DNA of 64,000 nucleotides, from NCBI RefSeq assembly GCF_038719015.1, contig NZ_CP152276.1:3112001-3176000 (forward strand), written 5' to 3'. Below, piece after piece: positions 48,130 through 62,263 of this stretch. The translations under genes were made by a program, and so were the position numbers. The stretch comes from Nguyenibacter vanlangensis. Its GTDB lineage: Bacteria; Pseudomonadota; Alphaproteobacteria; Acetobacterales; Acetobacteraceae. A model generated the notes under the pieces. It was not told where the DNA came from, did not search any database, and saw only the letters and a list, made by a program, of their open reading frames with translations. Position 1 is the first letter of the stretch. Every line of letters begins with the position of its first letter.

Positions 48130-48837
48130 TCAGCCCGCCAGTTCCGCCGCCACGGCGGCGGCGGCGGCGCCGGGGTCGGCGGCCTGGGTGATCGGCCGGC
48201 CGACGACGATCCAGTCGGCGCCGGCGCGGCTGGCCTCGGCCGGGGTCATGATCCGTTTCTGGTCGCCCGAGGCGGCGCCGGCCGGCCGGATGCCGGGCAC
48301 CACCAGCACCGGCGCGGCACCCAGCCTGTCGCGGATCGGGGCGATTTCCAGCGGCGAGCACACCAGCCCGTCGGCCCCCGCCGCCATCGCCAGCGCGCCC
48401 AGGCGCAGCACTTCGGCGCAGGGATCGTCGGGAATGCCGATGCCGTGCAGCGCATCCTGGTCCATGCTGGTCAGCACCGTCACCGCCAGCAGCAGCGGCC
48501 GTGCCCCGGCCGGGAAGGCGCGGTCGATCGCGGCGCGGGCGGCCGCGATCATCGCGCCGCCGCCCAGGGCGTGGATCGTCAGCATGGCCGGGCGCAGCGC
48601 CGCCAGGCTGCCGATGGCCGACCCCACCGTGTTGGGAATGTCATGCAGTTTCAGGTCCAGGAACAGCGTGCCGCCATCCGCCACCTGCCGCACGGCATCG
48701 AGCCCGCGCGCATAGGTGAATTCCAGCCCCAGCTTGATGGCGTCGGCGCTGAGGGCCGTCTGGTCGCGCCAGCGTATCGCCTGGGCGGTGTCCTTGGTGT
48801 CCAGGGCGACGATCAGCCTGGTGCGGCGGGCAGTCAT
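48130..48837 (-). CDS. pyrF: Orotidine 5'-phosphate decarboxylase
   Basis: PyrF makes UMP from OMP in pyrimidine synthesis. The 235-residue barrel protein has LIVALDTKDTAQA at the start, the catalytic DLKLHDIPNTVGSAIG and the late VPGIRPAG region for phosphate binding. It overlaps the lapA-like gene by 4 bp and precedes trpF by 7 bp, giving a lapA-pyrF-trpF unit, a typical alphaproteobacterial order. Confidence 0.96.
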   Translation of the reverse strand: MTARRTRLIVALDTKDTAQAIRWRDQTALSADAIKLGLEFTYARGLDAVRQVADGGTLFLDLKLHDIPNTVGSAIGSLAALRPAMLTIHALGGGAMIAAARAAIDRAFPAGARPLLLAVTVLTSMDQDALHGIGIPDDPCAEVLRLGALAMAAGADGLVCSPLEIAPIRDRLGAAPVLVVPGIRPAGAASGDQKRIMTPAEASRAGADWIVVGRPITQAADPGAAAAAVAAELAG

Positions 48838-49211
48838 GGCAGCGGTGCCTCGCGATAGGGCGGCAGCGCCGCCCCCTGTGCATGGGCGGGTGCCTGGACG
48901 GGTGCCTGAACTGGTGTTTGTGCGGGCGGGTTATAGGTTTCCGCCTGCTGGCGGCGCAGTTCGGCGGCCTGGTCCTCCAGCACACGGACCTGCTGTTCCG
49001 CGCGGCGCGCCCGCCCGCGCTGGCGCAGTTCGGCGAACCAGACCGACAGGGCGCCGAGGATGAAGAAGGCGGCGGCCACGATCAATGTCAGCACGCCGAC
49101 CGACGATTTCCAGCTCCAGTCCAGGAACCAGATCGTGACGGAGTCCTGGTTGCAGGCGCTGAAGATGATCAGCACCAGCAGGAAAGGGACGGTGATGAGA
49201 AGACGCAACAT
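48834..49211 (-). CDS. LapA (DUF1049) family membrane protein
   Basis: The 125-residue protein has two membrane segments (LLITVPFLLVLIIFSACNQ and VGVLTLIVAAAFFILGALSVWF) with a short loop bearing VTIWFLDWSWKSSV, the DUF1049 layout. A coiled-coil-like Arg/Gln/Glu stretch and a Pro/Gln-rich tail follow. The ATG at 49211 has TAGGAGG 6 bp upstream; the frame to 49442 is not supported. It starts the lapA-pyrF-trpF unit. Confidence 0.88.
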   Translation of the reverse strand: MLRLLITVPFLLVLIIFSACNQDSVTIWFLDWSWKSSVGVLTLIVAAAFFILGALSVWFAELRQRGRARRAEQQVRVLEDQAAELRRQQAETYNPPAQTPVQAPVQAPAHAQGAALPPYREAPLP

Positions 49212-49353
49212 GCTCTGCCTCCTACAGTTCGGCGGGGCGGACGGCAAGGCGCGCGGCGCCGCCGCACGGGATCGTGCCGGTGGCCGGCGGGAAGGGCCTT
49301 GATTCCGGTCCGGCCGTCGTGATGTCGTCATCGGGTTCGGGCGGAGTCTGCTC

Positions 49354-49644
49354 TTGAGTGAGATCATCGCGTTTCGTGGCAACGCGCGCAAGGATGACAC
49401 GTTGTGGGCCGTCATCGCCACGGCCGGGCCGACACGGCGCATTGCCGATATCTATCCGGCCCGGCCCGCCGCCCTGGCCGATTGCGCGTGGCGCGCGCAG
49501 CAGGTGCGCGCCTATGCCCACCTGCTGCGCCAGACCCGCCAGCCGGTGCCCAGCTACAGCGTGGCGCCGATCCGCCGGGCCGACCTGCCCCGCGCCTGGC
49601 GGCCGCTGCCCGCCCTGGGGTTCCTGCGCGGCCAGTTCATCTGA
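49354..49644 (+). CDS. Small hypothetical protein
   Basis: A TTG start with GGAG upstream gives a 96-residue basic protein (SEIIAFRGNARKDDTLWAVIATAG, then an Ala/Arg-rich helix and a Pro/Arg-rich end). It has no signal peptide or recognised domain. It is divergent from lapA and precedes the M20 peptidase by 96 bp. Confidence 0.5.
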   Translation: MSEIIAFRGNARKDDTLWAVIATAGPTRRIADIYPARPAALADCAWRAQQVRAYAHLLRQTRQPVPSYSVAPIRRADLPRAWRPLPALGFLRGQFI

Positions 49645-49740
49645 CCGGCGCGGGCGCGGCGCCATGGCAAGACGCCGGGCGTGGATTGCATTTCCGGCGG
49701 CGTCTTCGCACATTCCCTGCGATCGACGGACCATGGGTGG

Positions 49741-51162
49741 ATGATGACGATAACGAACGGACGCGACCTGACTCCGGTGCTGGATCGGGTGGACCGCACG
49801 CTGGAGGCCAGTCTGGAGCGGCTGTTCGCTTTCCTGCGCATTCCCAGCATCTCGGCCCAGCCCGCCCATGCCGGCGATTGCCGCCGCGCGGCGGAATGGC
49901 TGTGCGCCGAACTGGCCGGGATCGGGCTCGACGCCTCGGTGCGGGAAACGCCGGGCCATCCGATGGTGGTGGCGCATGATCGCGGCGCGGCCGAAGGGCC
50001 GCATGTGCTGTTCTACGGCCATTACGACGTGCAGCCGGTCGATCCGCTGGATTTGTGGCACTCGGCACCGTTCGAGCCGCAACTGGTGCGCGACGGTGAG
50101 GGCGCGCGGATCGTGGCGCGCGGGGCATCGGACGACAAGGGCCAGGTGATGACCTTCGTCGAGGCCCTGCGCGCCCTGCGGGCCGAATGCGGGACCCTGC
50201 CGTTGCGCGTCTCGATGGTGATCGAGGGCGAGGAAGAGAGCGGCGGCGCCAATCTGCTGCCCTTCCTGCAGGCCAATCGGGACGAATTGCACGCCGACGT
50301 CGCCCTGATCTGCGACACCGGCATGCTGGAAGGCGGCGTGCCGGCGATCACCACCGCCCTGCGCGGCATGGTGGGCGAGGAAGTGGTGATCCGCGGCGCC
50401 GACCGCGACCTGCATTCGGGCATTTACGGCAACGCCGCGCGCAACCCGCTGGAGGTGCTGTGCCGCATCCTGGGCGCGGTGCGCGACCCGGCGACCGGGC
50501 GGGTGCTGCTGCCGGGCTTCTATGACGGAGTCCAGGACCCGCCGGAGGCCGTGCGGGCGCAGTGGCGCGCCATCGCGCCGTCCGATGCCGGTTTCCTGGG
50601 GCCGGTCGGCCTGTCGGTGCCGGCGGGCGAGCAGGGCTATTCGGCGGTCGAGCAGACCTGGTGCCGGCCGACCTTCGAGATCAACGGCATCAGCGGCGGC
50701 TATGCGGGGGACGGGTTCAAGACCGTGCTGCCGGCCGAGGCGTCGGCCAAGATCTCGTTCCGCCTGGTCTCGGGCCAGGACCCGGCGCGCATCCGCGACG
50801 CGTTCCGCGCCCATGTGCGGGCGATGCTGCCGGCCGATTGCACGGTCCGGTTTACGCCGCATGGCGGGTCGCGCGCCAGCGTCGTGCCCGCGGACGGGCC
50901 CGGGCTGCGGGCCGCGCTGGCGGCGCTGGGCGCGGAATGGGGCCGTCCGGCCGTGACCGTCGGCAGCGGCGGGTCGATCCCCGTGGTATCCGAGGTGCGT
51001 CAGGCGCTGGACATGGATTCGCTGCTGATCGGCTTCGCCCGCGACGACGACCGCATCCATTCGCCCAACGAGAAATACGACCTGACATCGTTCCATCGCG
51101 GTATCCGCTCATGGGTGCGGGTTCTCGACGCGCTGGCCCGCGACGGGGCACGGGCGGGCTGA
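49741..51162 (+). CDS. M20 family dipeptidase
   Basis: The 473-residue zinc peptidase has FYGHYDVQP (His near residue 94), GASDDKGQ (bridging Asp near 130) and IEGEEESGG (Glu near 164), the metal and catalytic residues of M20 enzymes. A dimerisation domain follows and the C-terminal [15 protein letters not shown] holds another ligand His. It cleaves dipeptides or similar amides; the substrate is unknown. It lies 2 bp before pdxA. ATG codons at 49741 and 49744 are adjacent. Confidence 0.92.
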   Translation: MMTITNGRDLTPVLDRVDRTLEASLERLFAFLRIPSISAQPAHAGDCRRAAEWLCAELAGIGLDASVRETPGHPMVVAHDRGAAEGPHVLFYGHYDVQPVDPLDLWHSAPFEPQLVRDGEGARIVARGASDDKGQVMTFVEALRALRAECGTLPLRVSMVIEGEEESGGANLLPFLQANRDELHADVALICDTGMLEGGVPAITTALRGMVGEEVVIRGADRDLHSGIYGNAARNPLEVLCRILGAVRDPATGRVLLPGFYDGVQDPPEAVRAQWRAIAPSDAGFLGPVGLSVPAGEQGYSAVEQTWCRPTFEINGISGGYAGDGFKTVLPAEASAKISFRLVSGQDPARIRDAFRAHVRAMLPADCTVRFTPHGGSRASVVPADGPGLRAALAALGAEWGRPAVTVGSGGSIPVVSEVRQALDMDSLLIGFARDDDRIHSPNEKYDLTSFHRGIRSWVRVLDALARDGARAG

Positions 51163-51164
51163 AC

Positions 51165-52214
51165 ATGCCGGTCGGGGAAGCGGGCATGAACGAGGCGGGC
51201 GTGAACAAGGCGGGCACGGGCGACGCGGGCGGCGGCCGGACGGTGCTGGCCGTGACGATGGGCGATCCGGCGGGGATCGGCCCCGAAATCACCGCCGGCG
51301 CCTGGCGGGCGCTGCGCGCGGGCGGCGGGCCGGCCTTCGTCGTGGCGGGGGACGACGCGCTGCTGGCGGCGCATGCGCCGGTCCGCGTCGTGGCCGATCC
51401 GTCCGAGGCGGCGGCGGTCTTCGCCGACGCGCTGCCGGTGCTGCCGGTGCCGCTGGCCGTGCCCGCGCGGCCCGGCGCACCGGACGCGGCCAACGCTCCG
51501 GCCGTCATCGCGAGCATCGCGCGGGCGGTGGCGCTGGCGCAGGACGGCAGGGTGGGCGGCGTGGTCACCAACCCGATCAGCAAGCTGGTGCTGACGCAGG
51601 CGGGCTTCCGCCATCCGGGCCATACCGAATATCTGGCCGAACTCTGCGGCGTGCCGGGGCAGGCGGTGATGATGCTGGCCTGCCCGGAATTGCGGGTGGT
51701 GCCGGTGACGATCCATGTCGCGCTGCGCCACGCGGTGGACGGCCTGACCACGGCGGAGATCGTGCGCTGCGGCCTGACCACCGCCGCCGCGTTGCGGCGC
51801 GATTTCGGCATCGCCGCGCCGCGCCTGGCCGTGGCGGGGCTGAACCCGCATGCCGGCGAGGGCGGGGTGATGGGGGACGAGGAAACGACGATCATCGCGC
51901 CTGCGATCGCGGCCCTGCGCGCGGCGGGGATCGCGACCAGCGGCCCCTGGGCGCCCGATACGATGTTCATTCCCCCTGCGCGGGCGCGCTATGACGCGGC
52001 GCTGTGCATGTATCACGACCAGGCGCTGATCCCGCTGAAGACGATCGACATGGCGGGCGGGGTGAACGTCACCCTGGGCCTGCCGATCGTGCGGACCTCG
52101 CCGGACCACGGCACCGCCTTCGACATTGCCGGCCAAGGGGTGGCCGATCCGTCCAGCCTGCTGGCCGCGCTGCGCCTGGCCGGCGAGATGAGCCGCAACC
52201 GGAGGTCCGCATGA
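51165..52214 (+). CDS. pdxA: 4-hydroxythreonine-4-phosphate dehydrogenase
   Basis: PdxA makes the amino-ketone used by PdxJ in de novo vitamin B6 synthesis. The 349-residue protein has [14 protein letters not shown] at the start, [26 protein letters not shown] with a zinc-binding His, [16 protein letters not shown], and [14 protein letters not shown]. The first 20 residues are Gly/Ala/Asn-rich; a start at 51186 (GGGGAAG upstream) is equally likely. It overlaps pdxJ by 4 bp. Confidence 0.96.
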   Translation: MPVGEAGMNEAGVNKAGTGDAGGGRTVLAVTMGDPAGIGPEITAGAWRALRAGGGPAFVVAGDDALLAAHAPVRVVADPSEAAAVFADALPVLPVPLAVPARPGAPDAANAPAVIASIARAVALAQDGRVGGVVTNPISKLVLTQAGFRHPGHTEYLAELCGVPGQAVMMLACPELRVVPVTIHVALRHAVDGLTTAEIVRCGLTTAAALRRDFGIAAPRLAVAGLNPHAGEGGVMGDEETTIIAPAIAALRAAGIATSGPWAPDTMFIPPARARYDAALCMYHDQALIPLKTIDMAGGVNVTLGLPIVRTSPDHGTAFDIAGQGVADPSSLLAALRLAGEMSRNRRSA

Positions 52215-52999
52215 CCGGCGATCCTGCTTCCCCATCCCCTGTTTCCGCACCCCTTTCCGTGCCCTTGTCCGGGGCGCGGAGGCTGCGGCTGGGCGTGAAT
52301 ATCGACCATGTCGCCACCGTGCGGAACGCGCGCGGCGGTACGCATCCCGACCCGGTGGCGGCCGCCCATGCGGCGGTCGCGGCGGGCGCGGACGGCATCA
52401 CCGCGCATCTGCGCGAGGACCGGCGCCATATCCGCGATGCCGACCTGGCCCGCCTGCGCGCCGAGATCGCGGCGCCGCTGAACATGGAAATGGCCGCGAC
52501 CGACGAGATGGTGGCGATGGCCCTGTCGCTGCGCCCCCATGCCTGCTGCATCGTGCCCGAACGGCGCGAGGAAGTGACGACCGAGGGCGGGCTGGACGTG
52601 GCCGGGCAGGTCGCATGGCTGGGGCCGCGGGTGCGGGCGCTGGGCGAGGCCGGGATTCGCGTCTCGATGTTCATCGATCCCGATCCGGCGCAGATCGCGG
52701 CCTCGGCCGCCATCGGCGCGGCGGTGGTGGAACTGCATACCGGCGCCTATGCCGAAGCGCATGCCGGCGAAGGCCGGGCTGCGGAACTGGCGCGCCTGCG
52801 CGCGGGCGCGGCGGCGGCCGGGACGGCGGGGCTGGAAGTGCATGCCGGCCACGGCCTGACCTATGACAATGTCGGGCCCATCGCGGCGCTGCCGCAGGTC
52901 GTCGAACTGAATATCGGGCATTTCCTGATCGGCCAGGCGATCTTCGACGGGCTGCCGGCCGTGATCGCCGCGATGCGCCGGGCGATGGATCGGGCGTGA
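52211..52999 (+). CDS. pdxJ: Pyridoxine 5'-phosphate synthase
   Basis: PdxJ condenses the PdxA product with deoxyxylulose phosphate to pyridoxine phosphate. The 262-residue barrel has [33 protein letters not shown], and [19 protein letters not shown] near the end. GGAGG stands 4 bp before the ATG inside the pdxA 3' end, so expression of the two consecutive pathway enzymes is coupled. The pre-domain leader of 20 residues is Ser/Pro-rich. Confidence 0.97.
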   Translation: MTGDPASPSPVSAPLSVPLSGARRLRLGVNIDHVATVRNARGGTHPDPVAAAHAAVAAGADGITAHLREDRRHIRDADLARLRAEIAAPLNMEMAATDEMVAMALSLRPHACCIVPERREEVTTEGGLDVAGQVAWLGPRVRALGEAGIRVSMFIDPDPAQIAASAAIGAAVVELHTGAYAEAHAGEGRAAELARLRAGAAAAGTAGLEVHAGHGLTYDNVGPIAALPQVVELNIGHFLIGQAIFDGLPAVIAAMRRAMDRA

Positions 53000-53007
53000 T
53001 CGCGGCC

Positions 53008-53032
53008 GGCCAAGGGGTCCTACCCCCTGGCC
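53008..53032. repeat. Imperfect hairpin, REP-like
   Basis: GGCCAAGGGGT (53008-53018) pairs with ACCCCCTGGCC (53022-53032) with one mismatch over a CCT loop. A second weaker dyad follows (TGGCCCT ... AGGGCCC). It lies between convergent pdxJ and tldD and may be a degenerate relative of the paired hairpins at 39797. Confidence 0.4.
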
Positions 53033-53076
53033 CTCGCCACTCCAGGGCCCACCCGCGGCGAAAAGCCCCGCGCCGA

Positions 53077-54537
<1,461 letters not shown>

Positions 54538-54780
54538 GGAAGGACTCCGGTCGTCGCTGGAGGAGGGGGGCTGGATAATGAGGGCCTGACGGATGATTGC
54601 ATGTCATAGTCCCATCCTATGTGGGGCGAAACGGTGCCGTTGACGAGCCGCGCCGCATGAGGGCCCGGTGAACTTCCGGCAATGCGGTCCGTTTTTCTTT
54701 TGCTGACCGTGTCCGACTGGCATTCTACCCGGGCGCGGTCATGCCCCGACCGCCCCGATCGATCAAGGAATGCGCCCCTC

Positions 54781-56871
54781 GTGACGATGCTTCCGCGACC
54801 GCTCCCTCCGCGTGCCGCGCGCGGCCTGGCCGCGCTGCTGGCCGCCTGGCCGCTGCTCGCCTGGCCGCCGGCCCCCGCCATGGCCCAAAGCGCCGCCCAG
54901 GGTGCGACCCAGAACGCAACGCCGGACGCAACGCCGGACGCGACCCGGGACGCGGCGCCGGCCAGCCTGTCGCCCGACCTGTCGGGCGGGGCGCTGCTGG
55001 GCCCGGCATTGCCGCCGCCGATCGTGCCCGGAATCGCGCCGTCGGTGGGCCTGCCGCCGCCGGCGTTCTTCGTGCCGGTGGCACCCCCCGCGGCGGCCCC
55101 GTCGGTCGCGGTGCCGGCGGCGGACCGGCAGGATCTGCGGCCGCCATCGGTCGCGCTGGACGGGCTGTTCGCGGCGATGGGGGCGGCGCATGTCTTCGCC
55201 GATGCCAAGACGGTGGCCGACGCCATTCCCGACGAGGCGCCGGATGCGCTGCTGGCGGACTATGCGCGGCAGAAGAGCCGGCCGGATTTCTCGCTGAAGG
55301 ATTTCGTCGCCCAGCATTTCGCCGTCGCCCCGCGCCGGACCGTGTCCTATCGCCGCCGGCCGGACGAGAGCGTGCGCGACTATATCAGCGGCATGTGGGA
55401 GGTGCTGAGCCGGCCGCCGGACACGCTGGTCGCCCATTCCTCGCTGCTGCCGCTGCCCAGGACCTATGTCGTGCCGGGCGGCCGGTTCAGCGAGCTTTAT
55501 TACTGGGACAGCTATTTCACCATGATCGGCCTGTACGAGGACGGGCGGGTGGACCTGATGCGCGACATGGTGCGCGACATCGCCTCGCTGATCGACCGGT
55601 ACGGGCACATGCCCAACGGCAACCGCACCTACTATCTCGGCCGTTCGGAACCGCCCTTCTTCGCGCTGATGGTGGACCTGCTGGCGGAGCATGACGGGCA
55701 GGCCGCCTATACGCAGTTCCTGCCCGAACTGCAGCGCGAACATGATTACTGGATGGACGGGGCCGACAGCCTGGCGCCGGGCGGGGCCTATCGCCATGTC
55801 GTGCGCCTGCCGGACGGCACGCTGATGAACCGCCAGTGGGACGACATGGACACGCCCCGGGACGAGAGCTTCCCCGAGGATATCGCCACCGCCGCGCAGT
55901 CCAGGCGTCCGGCGGCGGAAATCTATCGCGACCTGCGGGCCGGGGCGGAGACGGGATGGGATTATTCGTCGCGCTGGCTGGCCGACGGCCATACGCTGGC
56001 CAGCATCGATACGACCGACCTGCTGCCGATCGAACTGAACTGCCTGGTCGCGCATCTCGAACGGACCCTGGCCCATGCCTACGACCTGCAGGGCGACCAG
56101 GAACGAGCCGCGCAGTATGCCCGGCTGGCCGACGCGCGGGTCGCGGCGATCCGCCGCATCCTGTGGGACCCGGCGCGCGGGGCGTTCTTCGATTATGACT
56201 GGAAGACCGGGAAACTGTCGGACGTGCTGTCGTCGGCGACGGTGATGCCGCTGTTCCTGAACATCGCGACCCCGGCGCAGGCGCAGGCGGTGGCCGAAAC
56301 CCTGCGGACGCATCTGCTGAAGACCGGCGGGCTGGAAGCGACCGACCGGGTCAGCGGCCAGCAATGGGATGCGCCGAACGGCTGGGCGCCCGAGCAATGG
56401 ATGGCCGTCAAGGGGCTGGACCAGTACGGCCTGAACGACCTGGCGCGGCTGATCGCCACGCGCTGGATGGAGCGCGTGATCGGGACCTACGAGAAATCGG
56501 GCGTGCTGCTGGAAAAATACGACGTGGTGAATCCGGCGATCAGCCCCACGGGCGGCCGGGGCGGCGGCGAATACCCGATGCAGGTCGGCTTCGGCTGGAC
56601 CAACGGCACCCTGCTGGGGCTGATGGACCGCTATCCGCAGGAGACGCGCCTCGTGCTGGACCGCAATCCGCGCGCCGATCTGACGGTGGCGAAGCCGGCC
56701 GGCGGCGCGTCAGACTCGCCCGACGCCGCGCATCCGGTGCAGGGCCACGATGGCGACGGTCAGCAGCACGGCGGCCCAGGTCTGGTGCACGGTGCCGGCC
56801 CAGGCGGGCACGACCAGCAGCAGGGTGGTGACGCCCAGCGCGTACTGGACCAGCACCGCCCACCCCAATAG
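54781..56871 (+). CDS. treA: Periplasmic trehalase (GH37) with C-terminal extension
   Basis: The enzyme hydrolyses trehalose to glucose. A GTG start at 54781 (AAGGAA about 11 bp upstream) gives a signal peptide ending near AMAQS; ATG 54787 is also possible. A Pro/Ala-rich low-complexity part precedes the GH37 domain. The signature [15 protein letters not shown] is near residue 232 and [13 protein letters not shown] near 528. The last 53 residues are antisense to the end of ctaA and look low-complexity ([14 protein letters not shown]), so the original stop may have been lost. Confidence 0.93.
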   Translation: MTMLPRPLPPRAARGLAALLAAWPLLAWPPAPAMAQSAAQGATQNATPDATPDATRDAAPASLSPDLSGGALLGPALPPPIVPGIAPSVGLPPPAFFVPVAPPAAAPSVAVPAADRQDLRPPSVALDGLFAAMGAAHVFADAKTVADAIPDEAPDALLADYARQKSRPDFSLKDFVAQHFAVAPRRTVSYRRRPDESVRDYISGMWEVLSRPPDTLVAHSSLLPLPRTYVVPGGRFSELYYWDSYFTMIGLYEDGRVDLMRDMVRDIASLIDRYGHMPNGNRTYYLGRSEPPFFALMVDLLAEHDGQAAYTQFLPELQREHDYWMDGADSLAPGGAYRHVVRLPDGTLMNRQWDDMDTPRDESFPEDIATAAQSRRPAAEIYRDLRAGAETGWDYSSRWLADGHTLASIDTTDLLPIELNCLVAHLERTLAHAYDLQGDQERAAQYARLADARVAAIRRILWDPARGAFFDYDWKTGKLSDVLSSATVMPLFLNIATPAQAQAVAETLRTHLLKTGGLEATDRVSGQQWDAPNGWAPEQWMAVKGLDQYGLNDLARLIATRWMERVIGTYEKSGVLLEKYDVVNPAISPTGGRGGGEYPMQVGFGWTNGTLLGLMDRYPQETRLVLDRNPRADLTVAKPAGGASDSPDAAHPVQGHDGDGQQHGGPGLVHGAGPGGHDQQQGGDAQRVLDQHRPPQ

Positions 56872-57810
56872 CATCAGCGCGTCCTGCGGCCCCTTGCCAA
56901 GCTGCGGGGTGCGCAGGCCGCACAGCACGCAGGCGCCGATGACAAGCGCGGTCAGCGTGGCCAGCAGCCGGTGGTCGAACTGGATGGCCGGGACGTTCTC
57001 GAACCAGTTCAGCCAGAAGGGCGACAGCCGGGCATAATGCTGCGGCACCAGATGCCCGTCCATCAGCGGAAACGTATTATAGACGAAGCCCGCATGCGTG
57101 CCCGCGGTAAAGCCGCCGGCGATGATGGTGACGCAGATCAGCACGACGGCGCACCAGAGCAGCCGCTTGGTCCGCACCACCGGCGCGGTGGCGGGAATGA
57201 AGGCGGGCCTCGGGGCGCGGACCGACAGCGCGGTCCACAGGATGGCGATATAGAGCGCGAAGGCGCAGCACAGATGCAGCACCAGCCGCACCGGTTCGAC
57301 CGCCGTGCTGTCGGCGTCGAAGCCCGATGCGACCATGAACCAGCCCACCGCGCCCTGCAGCGCGCCCAGCACGAAGAACAGCAGCAGGCGCGCGGCCAGC
57401 CCCTTCGTCAATGCGCCGGTCACGGCGAACCACACCAGCGGCAGCAGCAGCACCAGCCCGGTCATCCGGCCCCAGAACCGGTGGGTCCATTCCGCCCAGA
57501 AGATCTTCTGGAAGCCGGCCAGGCCGAATCCGTCATGCAGGATCTTGTATTGCGGGATGGTCTTGTACAGCGCGAACTGCCGTTCCCATTCCGCGTGGGA
57601 CAAAGGCGGGACGATGCCGGTGATCGGTTGCCAGTCCATGATCGACAGGCCCGAGCCGGTCAGCCGCGTATAGCCGCCCAGCGCGATCATCCCGATCAGC
57701 ATGAAGCAGATCACGAACAGCCAGGTGGAGATCCGCCTGCGGTCGCGCAGCGTGGCGGACGAGGCATCGTCGCGGCCGACGGCCGGGCGGAAGGTGATGC
57801 GATCGGACAT
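56710..57810 (-). CDS. ctaA: Heme A synthase
   Basis: CtaA oxidises the C8 methyl of heme O to make heme A for cytochrome aa3 oxidase. The 366-residue membrane protein has about eight helices. [19 protein letters not shown] is the family signature, with conserved His residues in [23 protein letters not shown] and VHQTWA that bind heme. Its 3' end overlaps the trehalase frame by 162 bp on the other strand. The codon pattern on this strand is the true one over the overlap. Confidence 0.96.
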   Translation of the reverse strand: MSDRITFRPAVGRDDASSATLRDRRRISTWLFVICFMLIGMIALGGYTRLTGSGLSIMDWQPITGIVPPLSHAEWERQFALYKTIPQYKILHDGFGLAGFQKIFWAEWTHRFWGRMTGLVLLLPLVWFAVTGALTKGLAARLLLFFVLGALQGAVGWFMVASGFDADSTAVEPVRLVLHLCCAFALYIAILWTALSVRAPRPAFIPATAPVVRTKRLLWCAVVLICVTIIAGGFTAGTHAGFVYNTFPLMDGHLVPQHYARLSPFWLNWFENVPAIQFDHRLLATLTALVIGACVLCGLRTPQLGKGPQDALMLLGWAVLVQYALGVTTLLLVVPAWAGTVHQTWAAVLLTVAIVALHRMRGVGRV

Positions 57811-57873
57811 GAAGCGGGTTTAGACCGGCCTTGCGACCGCCCGCAAGCGGGTGGTAGAGCGATACGGTCTCCT

Positions 57874-58620
57874 ATGAATAGTGATGAATACTGGAACGGA
57901 CGCCGTGCGCTCCTCCCTTTCCCGTCCGCCTCCGAGCCTGCCGTGACGCAAGGCGGGTCGGCCGCCGGCATCGGCGCGCTGGCGCGGCCGGCGCTGATGG
58001 TCGCGGCCTTCGGCCTGGCCGGGCTGGTGCTGCGCCTGGCGCCGGGGCTGCACGGGCTGATGTCCGACACGGCGCTGCTGCGCGGCGGGGTGTGGGGGCG
58101 CGTGGTGTTCCTGGCCGTGGCGTCGCTGTTCTGCGCCGTCGGGTTGCCGCGGCAGGTCGTATGCTTTGCCGGCGGCGTCGCCTATGGCCCGCTGGCCGGG
58201 GCGGTGCTGGCCAGCCTGGCGACGCTGGCCGGCGCCATCGCGGGGTTCGGCTGGGCGCGCGGCGTCGGGCGCGCGGCGGTGCGGCGGCGGCTGACCGGAC
58301 GGATGGCGCGGCTGGACCGCTTCGTCTCGGCCAACCCGTTCCCCGCGATCCTGACCCTGCGCCTGCTGCCGGTGGGCTCGGCGCTGATGCTGAACCTGCT
58401 GGCGGGGATCTCGGGGGCGGGGTGGCGGCCCTTCGTGCTGGCCACGCTGGCGGGCAGCCTGCCGCAGACGATCGTCTTCGTCCTGCTGGGCAGCGGCGCG
58501 CGCATCGGCCATGGCTGGCAGGCGGCGCTGGCGGCGGGGCTGTTCGCGGGCTCGGCGCTGCTGGGGTTGTGGCTGATGCGCCGCCTTGCATCGGGCGGCG
58601 ACGCCCCCGACATGTCGTGA
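57874..58620 (+). CDS. TVP38/TMEM64 (SNARE-associated) family membrane protein
   Basis: The 248-residue protein has about six membrane helices. FCAVGLPRQVVCFAGGVAYGPLAGAVLASL, with the Gly-rich F(P)G motif variant, and ANPFPAILTLRLLPVGSALMLNLLAGISGAGWRPF (in blocks) are typical of the TVP38/DedA-like family, which may move lipids across membranes. The ribosome site before ATG 57874 is weak. It is divergent from ctaA. Function is uncertain. Confidence 0.85.
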   Translation: MNSDEYWNGRRALLPFPSASEPAVTQGGSAAGIGALARPALMVAAFGLAGLVLRLAPGLHGLMSDTALLRGGVWGRVVFLAVASLFCAVGLPRQVVCFAGGVAYGPLAGAVLASLATLAGAIAGFGWARGVGRAAVRRRLTGRMARLDRFVSANPFPAILTLRLLPVGSALMLNLLAGISGAGWRPFVLATLAGSLPQTIVFVLLGSGARIGHGWQAALAAGLFAGSALLGLWLMRRLASGGDAPDMS

Positions 58621-58811
58621 AAGTGCCATCTTGCCGCCCCAACCCGCCGACAGGCTGACCCTGCGGTGTCCCTTGGCGCGACGCCCGGCGGCTAAGCCCT
58701 GTTGCGATCATGCACCGCTTAAAACGAAACGCAGTCCTTCGGCAATTAGATGATGAAAAGCGGCGGGCCAGTGGGATAGTAGGGCCCGACGATCTCCAAC
58801 GGAGTGCCGCC

Positions 58812-60137
58812 ATGGCGTCTTCCGCCTTAGCCACGAGATCCGACGATGCCCCTGTTTCTGCCCCGGTCGCCGGCTTCATGAGCTGGATCGCGATTCTGCT
58901 CGGGTTCCTGACCGCTGTCGGGCCGGTGTCAACGGATATCTATCTTCCCGCCTTTCCGGCGCTGGAGGCGTCGCTGCACGCGCCGGCCGGCTCGGCGGAA
59001 ATGACGCTGGCGGTCTGGTTCGTCGGACTGGCGGTGGGACAGATCACGATGGGGCCGCTGTCCGACCGGTTCGGGCGGCGGATGCCGATGCTGGTCGGCA
59101 CGCTGGTCTATACGCTGGCCTCGGTCGGCTGCGCGCTGTCGCCGGGAATCGTCAGTTTCTCGACCTTCCGCCTGATCGCGTCGCTGGGGGCGTCGGCCAG
59201 CCTGGTGATCCCCAGCGCCTGCGTGCGCGACATGTCCCACGGCAACGAGGCCGCGCGCCTGATGTCGCGGCTGGTGCTGGTGATGGGGGTGGTGCCGATC
59301 CTGGCGCCGACCCTGGGCGGCTTCGTGCTGGCCTTCACAAGCTGGCGGTCGATCTTCTGGGCGTCGGCGGCCTATGGGCTCGTCTGCACCTTCCTGGTCG
59401 CGCGGGTGCTGCCCGAGACGCTGGACCCCGCCAATCGCAGCGAATTCTCGCCAATGGCGCTGGTCAGCCGCTACGTGCTGCTGGTGCGCGACCGGGGCTT
59501 CATCACCAATGCGCTGGTGGCGGGGTTCAGCGCTTTCATGTCCTTCACCTATCTGTCGGCCGCGCCGTCGGTGTTCATCCATCTGTTCGGCTTCTCGCCG
59601 GCGCAGTTCGGCATGCTGTTCGGCGTGTTCGCCGTCTGCATGATCGGGGCGTCGCAACTGAACGGGATGCTGGTGGGGCGGATTGACGCCGCGCGCATCC
59701 TGGGCCGGTCGGTGGGGCTGGCGGTGCTGGGCACGCTGGCGATGACCGTGGTGTCGATCGTCATGGCCTTCGCCATGAAGGGCGGGGCCATGAAGGCGGG
59801 GGCGATGCCGCACGGCCTGGCGCTGGTGCCGCTGGTGCTGGCGATGATGCTGGCGTTGGGCACCACGGGCATCATCGGGCCGAACGCGACGGTGGGGGCG
59901 ATGGCCGACCATCCGCGCCTGGCGGGCAGCGCCTCGGCCTTCATCGGCACCTTGCAATATGTGCTGGGCGCCGTGGCCGGCGCCATCGTGGGCATGCTGC
60001 CCCGCACGACGCCCGTGCCGATGGCGGGCGTGATGCTGATGGGGGCGGTGGTCATGCTGATGATGGTGCTGCTGCGCCCCGCGCGCCGGACGTCGGCCGA
60101 GACTCTGTCGCCGGCCGACATGCCCGCGATGCATTGA
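58812..60137 (+). CDS. Bcr/CflA-type MFS drug exporter
   Basis: The 441-residue transporter has 12 predicted helices. [16 protein letters not shown] and [21 protein letters not shown] (motif A) are characteristic of the Bcr/CflA drug-resistance group; [11 protein letters not shown] is also typical. GGAGTG stands 5 bp before ATG 58812; the frame to 58710 is not needed. The substrate (for example bicyclomycin or chloramphenicol) is not known. The last codons are followed by apt after about 190 bp. Confidence 0.9.
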   Translation: MASSALATRSDDAPVSAPVAGFMSWIAILLGFLTAVGPVSTDIYLPAFPALEASLHAPAGSAEMTLAVWFVGLAVGQITMGPLSDRFGRRMPMLVGTLVYTLASVGCALSPGIVSFSTFRLIASLGASASLVIPSACVRDMSHGNEAARLMSRLVLVMGVVPILAPTLGGFVLAFTSWRSIFWASAAYGLVCTFLVARVLPETLDPANRSEFSPMALVSRYVLLVRDRGFITNALVAGFSAFMSFTYLSAAPSVFIHLFGFSPAQFGMLFGVFAVCMIGASQLNGMLVGRIDAARILGRSVGLAVLGTLAMTVVSIVMAFAMKGGAMKAGAMPHGLALVPLVLAMMLALGTTGIIGPNATVGAMADHPRLAGSASAFIGTLQYVLGAVAGAIVGMLPRTTPVPMAGVMLMGAVVMLMMVLLRPARRTSAETLSPADMPAMH

Positions 60138-60331
60138 CGGCCCCCGACGCGCCGACCCCGCGATCGGGTGCGGCCCTTGCCGGGCGGGGGGCGGCTTGTT
60201 ACAGCAACGCGGTTTGGCCCGGCGGGACCGATCCCGCCACTTCTTTGTATGACGCGTATCTTTACGTGATAAGGCCGCGGGCCGCCGCGCGACCGGCCGG
60301 CCGCTGGCATGGGATGGATTTGGACAGGGAC

Positions 60332-60862
60332 ATGACGACCGCCTCGATGGATTTGAAGCAGCATATTCGCGGCATTCCGGATTTTCCCAAGCCGGGGATC
60401 CTGTTTTACGACATCTCCACCCTGATGCGGAACGCGGATGCGTGGCAGGTGGCGATGGGAAGGGTGACGCACGGCGTGGCGCCCTGGGCGCCCGACATGC
60501 TGGCGGCTATCGAATCGCGCGGCTTCCTGACCGCGGCGCCGCTGGCCAGCCGCCTGGGCTGCGGCCTGGTCATGCTGCGCAAGCCGGGCAAGCTGCCGGG
60601 TGAAGTCGTGTCCCACACCTACGACCTGGAATATGGCAGCGACACGCTGCAGATCCAGACCGACGCCATCGTCCCGGGCCAGCGCGTGGTGGTGATGGAC
60701 GACCTGCTGGCCACGGGCGGCACCCTGGCGGCCTCGGTCGCCCTGCTGCGCAAGGTCGGGGCGAACGTGGTCGGCGCATCGGTCATGGTGGAACTGCGCG
60801 CCCTGGGCGGCCGCGCGCGGCTGGACGTGCCGGTGCAGGCGCTGGTGTCCTACGACGACTGA
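60332..60862 (+). CDS. apt: Adenine phosphoribosyltransferase
   Basis: Apt salvages adenine to AMP. The 176-residue protein has [24 protein letters not shown] at the start, then [18 protein letters not shown] and the PRPP-binding [21 protein letters not shown] is just before ATG 60332. The frame is open further upstream (to 60134) but without homology. A perfect hairpin follows the stop. Confidence 0.96.
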   Translation: MTTASMDLKQHIRGIPDFPKPGILFYDISTLMRNADAWQVAMGRVTHGVAPWAPDMLAAIESRGFLTAAPLASRLGCGLVMLRKPGKLPGEVVSHTYDLEYGSDTLQIQTDAIVPGQRVVVMDDLLATGGTLAASVALLRKVGANVVGASVMVELRALGGRARLDVPVQALVSYDD

Positions 60863-60865
60863 GGC

Positions 60866-60899
60866 CAGGCCGGGCGGTTTTTCCAAGCCGCCCGGCCTG
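60866..60899. terminator. Bidirectional terminator between apt and accC
   Basis: CAGGCCGGGCGG (60866-60877) and CCGCCCGGCCTG (60888-60899) form a perfect 12-bp stem, and the loop starts with five T. It lies between convergent genes. Confidence 0.75.
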
Positions 60900-60919
60900 T
60901 CGGTGCCTTTTCGGCGCCT

Positions 60920-62262
<1,343 letters not shown>

Positions 62263-62263
<1 letters not shown>

